From: Marsupella aquatica
Taxonomy: Eukaryota > Marchantiophyta
Assembly: GCA_973895155.1 (NCBI GenBank)
Contig: OZ316892.1
Span: forward strand, 28,892,001-28,956,000
Reading direction: 5' to 3'
Length of the DNA: 64,000 bases
In this document: positions 23,032 through 34,459 of the stretch, in pieces
Numbering within the stretch: position 1 is the stretch's first letter
Layout of the letters: each line of letters starts with the position of its first letter
Program-made: the position numbers and the translations under genes
The notes under the pieces: generated by a model
Told to the model about the DNA's origin: nothing
Seen by the model: only the letters and a program-made list of their open reading frames with translations
The model's database searches: none

Positions 23032-23859
23032 ATGACGATGAAGCTCTTCATCTTCGCCTGGGCTCTCGCCCTAGTAGTAATCGTGCAAGCCCAGTCCAAC
23101 CCCTGGCAAGCACGGCACGGTTTGACATCCGCCCAATACCAGAGTACATTCGACAGCCTAGTCGCACAAGGCTATCGTCTCAACTATGTCAGTGGGTACA
23201 CCTTCAACAACGATCCCCGATTTGCTGCTATCTGGGAGAAGAAGCCGTCAGTCCCGTGGGTAGCTCGTCATGGCATGACCTCCGCACAATACCAACAAAA
23301 CTTCGACACATACCAATCTCAAGGGTATCGCATTGTTCTTGTCAATGGATACACTGTCAATGGCCTGGATTATTATGTCGCCATTTGGGATCAATCCCCA
23401 GCGGGAGCTTGGGTTGCGAGGCACGGCATGACATCGTCTGACTACCAGACTGCTTTCAACACCTACGTAAGCCAGGGATACAGATTGAAACACGTCAGTG
23501 GCTATGCCATAGGAAACTCTGCGCGCTATGCTGCAATCTGGGAGCAGACCAACGATGGAATCGCATGGGTCGCCAGGCACGGAATGACATCCTCTGATTA
23601 CCAGACTGCGTTCAACACCTATGTGGGCCAAGGATACAGACTCGTCCTTGTCAACGGCTACCAAGTGAACAATGTCGACTACTACGCTGCAATATGGGAC
23701 CGATCTTCCTCGGGTCCGTGGGTTGCAAGACACGGCATGACATCCTCAGACTACCAGACTGAGTTCAACACCGATGTAAGTCAGGGATACATGCTCAAGA
23801 TGGTCAGCGGCTACGATCTCGGGCAAAGCGACCTCTATGCTGCGCTTTGGGCCAAATAG
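23032..23859 (+). CDS. Secreted protein of five tandem BTRD-type repeats
   Basis: Intronless frame of 275 residues. It starts with a signal peptide (MTMKLFIFAWALALVVIVQA, cleavage likely after AQA) and then consists only of five repeats of 46-51 residues. Each has W-x-A-R-H-G-(M/L)-T-S near its start, then Y-Q, F, QGY, (V)SGY or VNGY, and AIW or ALW at its end. This pattern is that of the 'bacterial tandem repeat domain' (BTRD, Pfam PF17660) known from bacterial proteins and fungal polyglycine hydrolases, where it accompanies a serine hydrolase. Here there is no hydrolase domain. Repeats alternate: 1, 3 and 5 carry VSGY, 2 and 4 carry VNGY.VN..DYY, so a two-repeat unit was probably duplicated. 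No Cys is seen in the mature part. A TATA box at 22857 and the complete frame suggest a working gene. Function unknown; extracellular binding is a guess. Confidence 0.85.
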   Translation: MTMKLFIFAWALALVVIVQAQSNPWQARHGLTSAQYQSTFDSLVAQGYRLNYVSGYTFNNDPRFAAIWEKKPSVPWVARHGMTSAQYQQNFDTYQSQGYRIVLVNGYTVNGLDYYVAIWDQSPAGAWVARHGMTSSDYQTAFNTYVSQGYRLKHVSGYAIGNSARYAAIWEQTNDGIAWVARHGMTSSDYQTAFNTYVGQGYRLVLVNGYQVNNVDYYAAIWDRSSSGPWVARHGMTSSDYQTEFNTDVSQGYMLKMVSGYDLGQSDLYAALWAK

Positions 23860-25275
23860 CAAACGAACTACTTGTACTGCCCTCTATGGAGACGTCCATT
23901 ACTTTGAAGGCTGGGCGTTGAGCATTTTCACCTAGCGGACTGATGGCTCCTGTATCGGGTTTGGAGTCGTGATTCATTGCAATGCAGTCGGGAATGACGG
24001 TAGTTGAGTTCTGCGGTAACTACGTGTTCGATAAGATGATCTCTAAGGAGAGCAACTGGCAGCGTAATACTTAAGGTCTGCCTTGAGTTTAGATTAAAGG
24101 GACTTCGGAGTCCGAAGTAGTGTGGAGCATGCCGAACGCATGCGTAGTACGAAAGGTTAGGTGTTTGGATTGGATTTGCATAGCGTGAGATAGAATACAG
24201 TATAGCATAAAATTGAATGCTCGAGGTGTAGTCAGGAGTATAAGAATGTGGCGTTCAAACTTTCACTTCTCCGCGTTGAATGAAATGGTTATTACTACCC
24301 AGAATCTGCATACCCTGTCGGCGGCTCTTAATGTTGAATGACCTGTTATCTGCAAGCATAATATGCACACCTTTGCCGTAATCGTTCAGGCAATTCTTTT
24401 GTCGTGTTGAGCGTACAGTTTATCTTTGTCTTCATCTTCCTTGTCTTTTCTTTTTTGTATTGGTATGGCAACCGTCTGTTTCGGCTGTGTGATGCCCCGT
24501 CGGTTCCTATTCCCAACTGGCTAGACTGTGTACTTTAATTGGATAGAGCAATGCTCCAAATCACTAGACTCGACTCAATGCAGGGAAGTGTCGCAATACA
24601 AAACCCTCAACCTGGTTCTCTAATCCATGATCCGTAATATATCGTAGTTAGCGCGGCAAGTCCAATTTGACGATTATGACGAGCTTCAAGTATGAATCGT
24701 GGATCGATCTCACGTGAAATAAAACACTGATTAGTGAACCCTGTCATTTTTAGTTCAAAGCAGTTACAACTTTCAAAAGCCTCAACGAACAACGAACGGT
24801 GGTCTGATCGAGTGACTTGCTGCTTGAGCAACTCATTTCAAAATTCAAAATTAAGCCCCGTGAAGTAACTGAAGGAAGGTAATCGTAGAGGACTTGATAT
24901 TGTAGCTAGTAGAGAGCCAGTCAGCTGAAGGTCGTTGATTCCTACCTCACCAGTTGAATTGCTGAACACGTTCGCAATCGACGCATGCCCGGTGCGCCAA
25001 AGTTACTTATTGAGTCCATCTAGACACAAGCCTACCAGCCATTAAGAGGTTCTGTTCCACTGTATCTGTTTTGACGGAGGCCGTGTTCATTTCTATCGAA
25101 ACGATTCGCCTCACGTCTTCACCTTTTCGTAGTACGAAATTGTAACATCTCGATCGTGGCTAATGTACTAAATTTTCTTTGGGTGTGCCGATTTTCTGGT
25201 TCTGCAGATTGAAGAATTATTTTATTCACTCCGCCCCAAGAAGTAACACACCAACACATTTCTGATTGGTAAGTA
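23860..25275. other. intergenic, BTRD gene to SET gene
   Basis: No gene, RNA or repeat recognised. It contains the 3' region of the repeat gene and the promoter of the SET gene. Confidence 0.55.
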
Positions 25276-27263
25276 ATGGAGGCTCGTAAGATCGATCCAA
25301 TGGATCGTCCTATAAGCTTCGACGCACGAGCAGAGATATTTGCTATGAAGCAGGATATGGACCTCGAGAGAATGGATTCAGCTGAACGTGCAAAGATATT
25401 TTCTCAAAACGAGGCCTTCCTTAAGTCTTTCTATCGCTCCTGTGAGCCCGAGACGACGCAAAACTTTAAGTTCATCGAGGTTTATCGCCCTTGCACCGTC
25501 AAGATTTCGGGGACACTAGGCTTGGGGTTGTTCCTGAACGAACGTGCTGTGCCGGGCCAGCTTTTGATCGTCGATAACGCGAAGGCTGCCTGCTCATGCA
25601 TTGCCCCCCAACATACACCCTACAACCCAGGCTCATACGTCCATGCTCCGGATGCCGTCTTGATACCGCAGCCTCCTCGAATTCCTGCGAAAGTTCACAA
25701 GCATCTGACAGACTTGCTAACGCAGTATTGGGCCAAGTCCGACTCTACGGACAGAATACAAGTACGTTTTACAACCTCTTTTGCTTGAATGTCTTATCTA
25801 GATTGTTTCACTTACATCAATCATTATCGCGATCAACCTGTTCTGAGTTTTAGTCGATTGAGGTGCCTACTACATCAGAATCCTGGAGACTCTGTGTCGT
25901 TCGTGTCGGACAAAAGGAACGTAAATGATAGTAGTCCTAGCTAGTACTCAATCATCACGAATTGAGCCTGTGCTTTCAGTAAACTGGCTGAAACATGCAA
26001 TGATTAGAGGCTCTGCGATCGAGTGTGTGTCAAAGACATCTGGGAATCCTCAAATTGTATGTAGCTTGAACTTGAATCGGCAACGCCACATTGTGAGCTA
26101 ACATGTTGCTAGTGCTCTAGCTTCCAGGTTTTTAATCTTGATTCACTCCATTGCGCCGATGGTAATATGGACTCCCCCCATCCTTTGTGGGACGTCGTCG
26201 GCAAGAATGCTATGTACGATAAGGTGAGGAGCTTGAGTCAGGACGAACCAAGGCGCGTAGAAACTTATGAGCTGTGGGGAGTGTGGCTGCTGCCGTCCTA
26301 CATAAATCACTCATGCGCGCCCAATTGCCATCGAATGAGAGTTGGGGAGGCGATGATTATTCGCGCAGCAACAGAAATAGCAGCGGGAGACGAGCTCACT
26401 CTGCCCTACTTCGACATATTTGAGCCTCATATTATCCGTGACATGAACTGCCAGATGTTTGGTTTTAGGTACCAAATGTGAATCATGCAGTGAACATACG
26501 TACATAGAGAAATTGTTCTCATGAAATTAGATGAAAATGCGGATCGATGACAGTTATGGCAGTCGTGGACTAAGCTGCTGCATTTCTTGGATGATCTTTT
26601 AGGTGTGATTGTCCCCGATGCACATTCGAGCGGTTACTCGGGGCAAGCTACAGGGACATTGAGATGCAGATCATACAACTTAAAATTGAGATGTTTACCG
26701 AGTGGAAATTGAATCATGTAACGTGTGGTCAGGCGCGCTATGGTGAGAAAGTCAAGCTCCTACTTAACCAACTGAGAAACCTGGTGGATCCTACTGACGA
26801 CATGATTGACGACATTCTGCATGAGTCCCAAGATTGCATAGAGGCATACTGGATTAAGGCATCATTCATAGAAGCTTACATTGGAACCTATGCTGCTACT
26901 GCTACCTGCTCTTTGAACGATTTGGACGAAGATCCCTTGGATGAGATTCCCGTAAGTCCGACTAGCCACATCCAGTCAGTGGAAAATCTTAGAAGCCAAT
27001 TGTTGATTGACGATGTTGAAGACATCCTGGAGATTATTAACGAAGTTCATCCAGGAAATATCCTGGGCCAGGAGTTCTACTCCGTCTTGCTCAAAACTTT
27101 TAGTCGATTAGCTGTGGAAAGATTCGAAACCGTGGCGGAAAGTGTTGCTGAATATGAAATCCATAAGCAAAGCAGTGAAGCAAATGCCATGCGGTTCTAT
27201 TCAAGTTACTATGGATATCCAGGCGCTGAAATCCTGAAGTTGCTGCTTGCAACGGAGTCTTAG
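25276..27263 (+). CDS. SET-domain protein (SMYD-like / plant TPR-SET-like)
   Basis: A likely protein lysine methyltransferase. Exons 25276-25761, 26128-26468, 26603-27263; 1488 nt, 495 residues; introns of 366 and 134 bp are GT-AG and phases close. The SET domain starts with an N-terminal G-x-G-x-G-like segment (ISGTLGLGLFLNERAVPG, about 76-93). Its core is LLPSYINHSCAPNC (about 216-229) with the NHSC.PN motif that binds the methyl donor. AAGDELTLPYFD follows, then a post-SET CDCPRC (C277, C279, C282) that should bind zinc together with an upstream Cys. No MYND finger is seen between the SET halves. The C-terminal 200 residues are helical and rich in acidic and Leu residues and could be a TPR-like region, but no clear TPR is readable. 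ATG 25276 is the first in frame. Substrate and location are unknown. Confidence 0.88.
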
Positions 27264-28251
27264 ACCACACTTCTTTACGGCTAATCGGGCGACTAATTAT
27301 GAATAGATCTTTGTTCATTATGTGGCGCTAGACAATCTTGCCTATTGCGCGTAATGTAAACTGTCATACTTTGATAGCGCTCCGGCTGGAAGAGTATCTG
27401 TCACTCGAGCTTTCTGTCTCCTTAGGCAGTGCCCGTCTGGAAACCTCTGCAGATGATAAGCATCACATACGTAGGACGACTTTGTCCGGAGGAATGTACT
27501 GTCTTGAGCTCAATACGATCAGCATATCAATCCAACATTTCATATTTAATTGCTTTCTCTCTTGTTGACTAGATCATATCGATCTTTGATAATTTCGATA
27601 GAAGTACCAAATCCCTACTGTCTGCATCATCAAACTGATTTCATTTGACATTCGCAAGAAATGCTGTGGCCTATCACTGGTATCGCAGTGACAGGAGGGA
27701 CAATTGTTTGACTCGGCATACCAAATAGCTAAACTCCTTGGTGCTCCTGGGTAAGGTACTGCGTGTTCAAGTTTGTTTGCTTTGTCCGCCCGCGGGAAAT
27801 ACTGCGTATTCAAGGATTAGGTTCAAATTTCAACAGCCACAGCGTAGAGGAACTGTAAGTTGTAGTTACAGTTCATAAGTTCCTAGTTACAGTGCTAGCT
27901 ACGAGGGATCCATTTCAGCTGAAGGCCGTTGCGATCCCAGCCTGCAAGTCGAATTTATGAACCGCGTACGTTAAAAGTGTCGCTCGCATTTGACCATCAA
28001 TGGGATGAGGGACTGTTCAAGTCTAGATAAACGTCTACCTCTAGACCTGACTCGGTATCGGTGATCAATTGTTTTGATGGAGGCTGCCGCAGTCGCATCA
28101 AGATTATATGATCATGAATGGGCCTCAGTCAGGACCAACAAGCAATCCTTGCCATGATAGACCCGTTACTTGTAGGCTCATAAACGTTTGCAGGCAAAGT
28201 CCGCCATCGTCGTGAACGTATCGGCAAGGACAGGAACTTAGGGGTGCTTCG
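27264..28251. other. intergenic, downstream of SET gene
   Basis: No gene or repeat recognised up to the hairpin at 28252. Confidence 0.55.
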
Positions 28252-28345
28252 ATGCTTGGTGTGGCCCAGCGCACTTCCAACCTTGAGACGTCTTAATGTT
28301 GGAAGACGTCTTAAAGTTGAAAGTGGGCTGGGGCACACCAAGCAT
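28252..28345. repeat. 43-bp inverted repeat (hairpin) with 8-nt loop
   Basis: Arms 28252-28294 and 28303-28345. Left arm starts ATGCTTGGTGTGGCCCAGC, right arm ends GGCTGGGGCACACCAAGCAT; the arms meet at AGACGTCTT / AAGACGT. Five positions differ out of 43, one of them a G-U pair in RNA. The size and the pattern of scattered mismatches resemble a plant microRNA precursor; a small foldback transposon is the other choice. No expression evidence is available. Confidence 0.8.
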
Positions 28346-28539
28346 TACTGTTGTCAAGCTCTTCAGATGACAAAGACAGTGATTCACTCGAAGAGAAAGA
28401 GATCCGATTCAAAGCTGTGGGGAGATTTGCAGCACTAGCTCTCCGATGGAAGAGAGAGATCTGGCTCTCGTGTTCTCGACAAGTCTAGTTTGTTGCTGAC
28501 TAATTGGACACTGCCCAAGCCGAAACCCTGGTGGACACT

Positions 28540-28745
28540 ACATGCATAATAATAATAATAACTTATTTATAAAATGCCAAGTACAAGGCTTCTAGAGTGA
28601 CGACTCTAATTTATAAAATGCGAGTGAGGCCTAGGCTTCTAGAGTTAGTACTCTAATTTATAAAATGCTTATAAAATGCCAAGGACAAGGCTTCTAGAGT
28701 GAGGCCTAGGCTTCTAGAGTGAGGACTCTAATTTATAAAATTTAA
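28540..28745. repeat. AT-rich short tandem reiterations
   Basis: (ATA)n at 28548-28561 is followed by four to five imperfect repeats built from TTTATAAAATGC, AGGCTTCTAGAGT and GACTCTAA. The order of the blocks is irregular, as in a repeatedly rearranged minisatellite. Confidence 0.7.
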
Positions 28746-28997
28746 CTACATGTGGATGATGGAATGATAAATGTCAAATGATAATCATACATAATTTTTA
28801 TTTATATTAAAAAATGCACTCTATAGTCGCACCATAATATGGGTACATAGAAGAATATGATATGGTATTTATGATTATTAAAATGATGACATGCATGGTA
28901 GTTTGTTTTTTTATTTCATTAACTTTCAAAAATTGTAAATAAAAAATATATTTTGGTGGTATTTTTATTATACTCCCAACTATTCATGTTCAAGAAA
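28746..28997. other. AT-rich sequence left of the LINE
   Basis: Nothing recognised; the target of the LINE insertion. Confidence 0.4.
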
Positions 28998-29403
28998 GGG
29001 TAGTAGGAAGTGAAACGAAGGGGGACACTATTTTTGGCGGAGCTTTAGCCGTTGGCATTTTTGCCCAGTTTTATGTTATTTTACGTTTTGCTTAGTAAAA
29101 GTGAGACGTAAGTGAGAGATGTGGTGGTTTTTTCGCGTCTGACAGTTTCAAATTTTTGAAATAAGGCGGGGGGTGTTCTTTCTTTCCGCAGTTTGATTTC
29201 CTCATTTTTGAGAGGTTCTCTAGTCCATTATGAAATAGGATTAGTTGTTTGGGAGCTATAGACTGTGGTTCTTAAACTGTAGTTACCTTCCGCTGCTCCA
29301 GCCTCTTCGCACAACTTTTATAGAATTTTCTTTCAGTTTTTAGGCCTTGGGCTTTGCTTTCTATGTACACTCTATGAAGAGAGGTCTATTCAGATTTTGA
29401 ATT

Positions 29404-31667
29404 ATGGATCCACCTAGTCATAACTACTGGGCAACTTCCTTTCGGTACAAAATTATTCACTTTTTTAATATTGAATCAAGTTTGAAGATATTTGTTTCGA
29501 ATTCATTCTTTTTTTACTCGCATGGTTTTTTGGCATTTTTATCGGAAGAGGATAATCAAAGACGAAGGGTGCCACAACAACAGTGTTTCAATTCAAGAGC
29601 AGTTCAGGGTGCAAGGAGTGTGGGAAGCATCGAGAAGATTTCAGCAGACGCCCGGCGAACAAAGTATTTCGAGCTGATTTTCGACCGGAGTATCCGTATC
29701 ATAATAGGGCCACGGGTCATTTGGAAGATCATCCAGTTGAGGATTTGAGTCAGCAGGACCTTATGAAGGCTTCTTTGGCTCCTGGGGTGTTGGAGTTACT
29801 TAAGTTACATTTCTATCAAGATAAAGCGGTGCTGTGTTTTGAAGGGGTGGTTAATATCAAGCAGGCCGAATTTTGGATAGAGCTTTACAATCTCCAACAT
29901 TCACATCAGATTGATATTTTTGAACCATTGTCAAATGCGCTGTATGTGGTGACGGTGGTGGATGATAATCCTGGGCAAATAGTGACGGCATTAATTCTTT
30001 CCTCCCCTCTCATTTTGGCTGAGCACAAGAAAGACAGAGCCGATCAGGCAAATATATCGGTTAAGCCTCTTCATATAGAAGATAGACAAGTTTCGGTTAA
30101 CGCCTATGTCCCGGACTTTGATCCAGAAAAGCCCATTGAGTTCAAGCATTTGGTAACAATTCACATAGGAAAGGCGAACCACCTCCTTTTCCTTGTTCTT
30201 GACTCCCTTTTTCATAAACTAGGGATAGTTAAGCGCAGATTTATGTGTCAAGGTGTTGATAATCACAAGATTATTCTTCTTCTCGAAACCACTATCCGTC
30301 AATTGACACCATTCATTCGGTTTCGACTCAGTGATACACAAGTGCATAGGATTGATTTTGAGATTATTGATAAACAACCTTGGTGTTGTTTCTGTTTTTC
30401 TCCTACTCATCGTTCGGTGAAGTGTTTTACTGGCAACGGTGGGGTGGTCAAAAATAAGCAGCAGCTCCACAGTGAGTCTTCATTGTGGTCTAATGCTCGT
30501 AGCTTAGCCAGTGGAAAAGGGCCCCTGAAGGTGGTAGAGAGCAGCAGACTGGATTTTCAACAAGTGGATAGACCTGGTGATAGTGGTACGGAGCTTGACT
30601 ACTACACAGAGAAAGCGCAACAGCTTATCCCTAATTCTGGACGGTGGAATCAAGCAGGATTGATTTCAACTGGTCATTTGTCTGGTAATCAGTCGTTGCC
30701 TAAGGAGTCAAAAAATATTGATCCTGCAGAGGCGATTACCTTGGCCATCAAGCAGATATCCTGTCTACATCCAGTGTACCTCAACAAGAAGAGAGACAGG
30801 ATCGAAAGAGAAAAAGGTCAAACGACATTAGGGGAGTCATCTCTTCCTGCAACAGCAGTTCAGACTCTTTCTCCAGACGTAGTGGCTTCTCTTTGCTCTC
30901 CGGTTCAAATTTCTAGCTATTGTCCAATCACATTGATTGAGGAGGAGATTGTATCACAGAAAGATATCTGCAAACAACAATTGGTGGATATACAACAGTG
31001 GAATCAATTACAGCAAGAAGAGATAGATCAAAGAAAAGCACACTTACATCTCGAAGAGTTGTCTAAACAGAGAGTTCTTAAAGCTAAGAGTGATCAAGAA
31101 CTTCTCATCGGAAAGTCTCATAAGTGTCGGGTCAGTGAGTTGCCAGTGGAGCAGAAGAAGGGTGTTAGTGCCGAGCAGACTCCAGTACCATTGATTCCAA
31201 CCGACCTCCTGATCTCTCCTACGATTTGTATGATCCCTGGCGGTCTGGAAAGTAAAGCAGATCTATTCGCAAATTATTCTATTCCCCATCTTTTGTAGTG
31301 GCAAATTGATATTGCAGATCGGCTACAGTTCTTATCTGATCCTCTGAGTCAAGGTTCATTAGCTGCTGCTTCTGAACAGGTCTTGCAGGCAAACCCAATC
31401 GTTCTTCTCACACCTTCGATCGTAGGGAGTCAAGACCTGGGAGATAAGGATTCCTTCCCTAAAAAGAAACGCAAAAGTGGTATCAAGATTCTGGATCCTG
31501 CTGACCCTTCTCTTCAAGCTCGTCGAGATTTGTTTAAGAGTAGTCCTATCAAGAAGGTGTTGAACGTGCCCTTTGTGACAGGTATCAATAAGGAGGTTCT
31601 TAAAGTCTGGGATTCTCAAAAGATATCCCCAGCTAAGAAGACTAAGAGCTGCCCTCATTCTAGTTGA
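29404..31667 (+). pseudogene. LINE ORF1 with CCHC zinc knuckle, broken
   Basis: ORF1 protein of the LINE, which in this family binds the element RNA. The first ATG (29404) is in a different frame from the main part; a frameshift near 29.58 kb is needed. From about 29764 the main frame runs open to a TAG at 31296-31298, then continues in the same frame to 31667. A central DUF4283-like region is followed by a CCHC knuckle, C-x2-C-x4-H-x4-C, near 30380-30425 (CCFCFSPTHRSVKC). The last third is Gln/Glu-rich, probably coiled coil. ORF1 ends 5 bases before the ORF2 ATG. Confidence 0.82.
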
Positions 31668-31672
31668 GCTAG

Positions 31673-33127
31673 ATGATGAAGCTACAGATTGTCCCACACA
31701 ATGTTCAAGGGTTGTGTGAGATGGATCGCATTGCAAAGGTCCGCAACTTCATCAAGGAGTTTCGTACACGTCTGGATATATTCTGTGGTCAAGAGCATCA
31801 CCTAAGGGAAGGTCGTCTCAATTCATTGTCTTATCAACTATGGAAGGAGGCTGATTTTTATTCCTGCCCAGCTGTGGATGGGGCGATGGTTTCCAGGAAT
31901 CCTGAAGCTCACTTTGGAAAGGGTGGGCTGTTTACTGCTATTGGTCCTTGGTTGATTCCTTGTCTACAATTGGTGGGGTACCTTCCAAGTGGCAGAGGGA
32001 TTTGGTGTACTTTCAAGCATCCAAAGCTTGGTTTCTTTGGAATCATCAATATCTATGCTCCCACTGGGTTTGAAGGTTCAAGTGAGCGTACTCTCCTCTA
32101 GAGGGAGATGTTCAAGGAGGTCTCAAATGAGGTTGTGTGGATCATTGTGGGTGACTTTAATATGGTGGAGGATCTATTTGACCAAGTAGGAGGACATCCA
32201 CATACCATCTCAGGCGCAGAGAAACAAGCATGGGAACATCTTAAACGTAAGATGCATTGGGTCGATACGTTTGAGAAACTGTCGGGCCAACTTAAATTCT
32301 CTTGGTGTAATCAAAGGTCTGCGAATGGTTCTATTTCCTCAGATAGAATATACCGCAGGCTTGATAGATGTTATGCCCTAGTGACCAACTCTGAGGTTCT
32401 CTTTTCATCAATCTCTCGCATTATTCTGGCTCAGTATCTATCGGATCATCATCCAGTGCTGATTTCATGTACCTCTGGAGTGAAAATTTCTCTCCTGTCA
32501 AGATTCAAAATGAATATTGCACACTTTAGGGAGGAAATCTTTCAGAAACAGATGGTGGAGTTACTGGTATCGGAAATATCTAAGCAGGGGAGGAAAAAGG
32601 TTCCACCAGACAAAACTCTTGAAGTTTGCCTTAAAAAGGCGACTAACTTTGACAGAGCCTGGGGTAAGAGAGAGGCGCTTAAGAGGACTTTTACTCTGAA
32701 TAAGTTGCAGTCTGAAATGACTGTAGCTCAAGTGGCACTTGAAGCAGATCCTCAACAGTCTACGCTGCTACTTAACTTTCAGGAATGTCAATACAAGTTA
32801 AGGCAGTTGGAGGAAGGCAAGCTACGTTGGCTTCAAGAATCTTCTCAGATGAACTGGATTGATCATGGTGGCAAATGCTCTAAATCTCAGTTCCTTTCGT
32901 TTAAAGCCAGAGATAAAGAGACAGAGATAAAGGGGCTTTACGATGCCGATGGCATTGTTAAACATGAATGGAATGATTTGGCTACGATTGCAACTACATT
33001 CTTTTCAGATCTCTTATCTTCTAAGAATTGTCCATCAGACAAGGAGCTAAACCGTGTGTTGAAAAACGTTTCAATTCTGATCTCATCAGAAGATAAATTA
33101 ATGATGGAAGCGGATATCACTCTCTCA
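31673..33127 (+). pseudogene. LINE ORF2: APE-type endonuclease and linker, broken
   Basis: The frame opens with MMKLQIVPHNVQGL. Endonuclease motifs follow in order: PHNVQGL, CGQEHHL (catalytic Glu), NIYAP, VGDFNMVED (Asp and Asn), LDRCY and SDHHPV (Asp and His). A single TAG at 32099-32101 splits the frame, which then goes on unchanged to the TIR element at 33128. The domain is otherwise complete. Confidence 0.88.
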
Positions 33128-33367
33128 GGGGGGTCACTATATGAAGGGTCATACATCACGTGTGACGGTTTGGGTCATTTATGACCCCCCTAAGTCACTT
33201 TCTAGAAAGTCGTACGACACCAATCATGTGATGACACGTATACATTTTGCAATTAAACAACCCTATATTTCCATAGAAGACTTAATAAGTCTTCCGCCAA
33301 AACCATTTAAATGGCCCTATACTTCGTCGCACATGATGTGTCACTTCCATGGAAGTGACCCCCCCCG
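33128..33367. mobile_element. MITE-like TIR element nested in the LINE
   Basis: About 240 bp with terminal inverted repeats of roughly 60 bp. The left end starts GGGGGGTCACT, the right end (reversed) GGGGGGGTCACT, and both continue with similar CATCACGTGTGACG / CATCATGTGCGACG blocks. There is no coding capacity. The LINE reading frame resumes with EITLMEIF right after the element. I could not find a clean target-site duplication, so the superfamily is open. Confidence 0.75.
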
Positions 33368-34023
33368 AGATCACTTTGATGGAAATATTTGAAACTACGA
33401 AAGCTCTTGGTAAGGGAAAAGCTCCAGGTCATGATGGAGTTCCTGTTGAATTTTTTCTCTCTTTCTGGGAGCAACTTGGACCTCTTTTACTTGATGCTTT
33501 GAGGTGGGGAATTGAAAAAGGCAGTTTCAACTCCAATTTCCTGAAAGGCATTATTGTACTTCTGGCAAAAAAAGGGGATGAGTTATTGATTGAGAACAAA
33601 CGACCAATCTCCCTTCTCACTGTAAGTTATAAAGTGGGTACGAAGACCTTTCAGTTACGTCTGGTAAAGGTGCTGATGAAGATGATATCTGCTCAGCAAT
33701 ATGCCTATCTACCTGGTCGGTCTATCCATCATACTCTCTTACTTACGAATGAGATGATATCGCAAGCTCTTACATCTGAGGATCCATATGTGTGTATGAA
33801 ACTTGACGTAATCAAAGCATTTGATAGAGTTGAGTGGATTTTCATAGAAAAAATGATGGAGAAAATGGGCTTTGGAGAACTTTTTTTGAGATTCTTTAGA
33901 GCAATTACAAGAAATATCGTGGGGATTGAGCTAGTTTCAAAGAGACTTTGGGCTGAATGGAGGGCTTTTTACTCTAGCGGATGGCTGCTTAGTAGTAGAG
34001 CTTCGACCTTTTTGGGCTTTTGA
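33368..34023 (+). pseudogene. LINE ORF2: reverse transcriptase, truncated
   Basis: N-terminal half of a non-LTR reverse transcriptase: GKGKAPGHDGVP, then NKRPISLL, AYLPGRSIHHT and KLDVIKAFDRVEW, which holds the first catalytic Asp. The frame ends at TGA 34021-34023 soon after ITRNIVGIEL. The Y-x-D-D box and everything after it are absent from the rest of the element, so polymerase activity is impossible. Confidence 0.88.
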
Positions 34024-34459
34024 CCCCCCTTGAAAATTGTTTAGACTCTGGCCAAGGTTTCACATTTATTTCTGTTGTGATCCTATGGCTTTAGGTTTAG
34101 GTCAGTTTTCTGTTGGGTATTCTACCCCTGCAGATGGTCTATCCTTCTAGTGGATTTTCGCCGGTGATCAGTCGCTCAGATCTTTATCTTGATCTCTTCC
34201 TGTTCTCTGGATTGAGTCTGGCCCTCACATTTGCTTTAGTTGTTTAGCTTATTGTCTGGGGTGCGTGACAATTTGTTGCCTTCACCCTCCTTAGTGTCCT
34301 GTTTTCCTGTGCTCTCATGTCTGGATGTGTCTGGTCGTTGAGTTGTTTCTGGTCTTTGATCTTTTCTGATCCGGCCTTTTTACTCCCGGTTTTATTGGGT
34401 TTTACTTTTCCTTTAAGTAAAGTACTCCTTTCAAGAAGGAAAAAAAAAAGGGTAGTAGG

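Larger units (their letters stand above)
29008..34449 (+). mobile_element. L1-type LINE retrotransposon with TSD and poly(A)
   Basis: A complete insertion on the plus strand. The target-site duplication GGGTAGTAGG (with up to three preceding As) is at 28998-29007 and 34450-34459, and the right end is a run of As (34440-34449). Inside are a ~400-bp 5' untranslated region, ORF1 (29404-31667), ORF2 with endonuclease and part of the reverse transcriptase (31673-34023), and a 3' untranslated region. ORF2 stops before the YADD box, so about the last half is deleted. Stops and frameshifts show it is dead. A TIR element (33128-33367) is inserted in ORF2. Confidence 0.9.

Noticed and set aside
23248-23733. 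161-codon minus-strand frame across the BTRD gene
   Set aside because: Shadow of the repeats in the true frame; no start context or domain.
25596-25853. Frame overlapping SET exon 1 and its intron
   Set aside because: Different frame from the SET protein; the GT at 25762 and AG at 26127 join family sequence cleanly.
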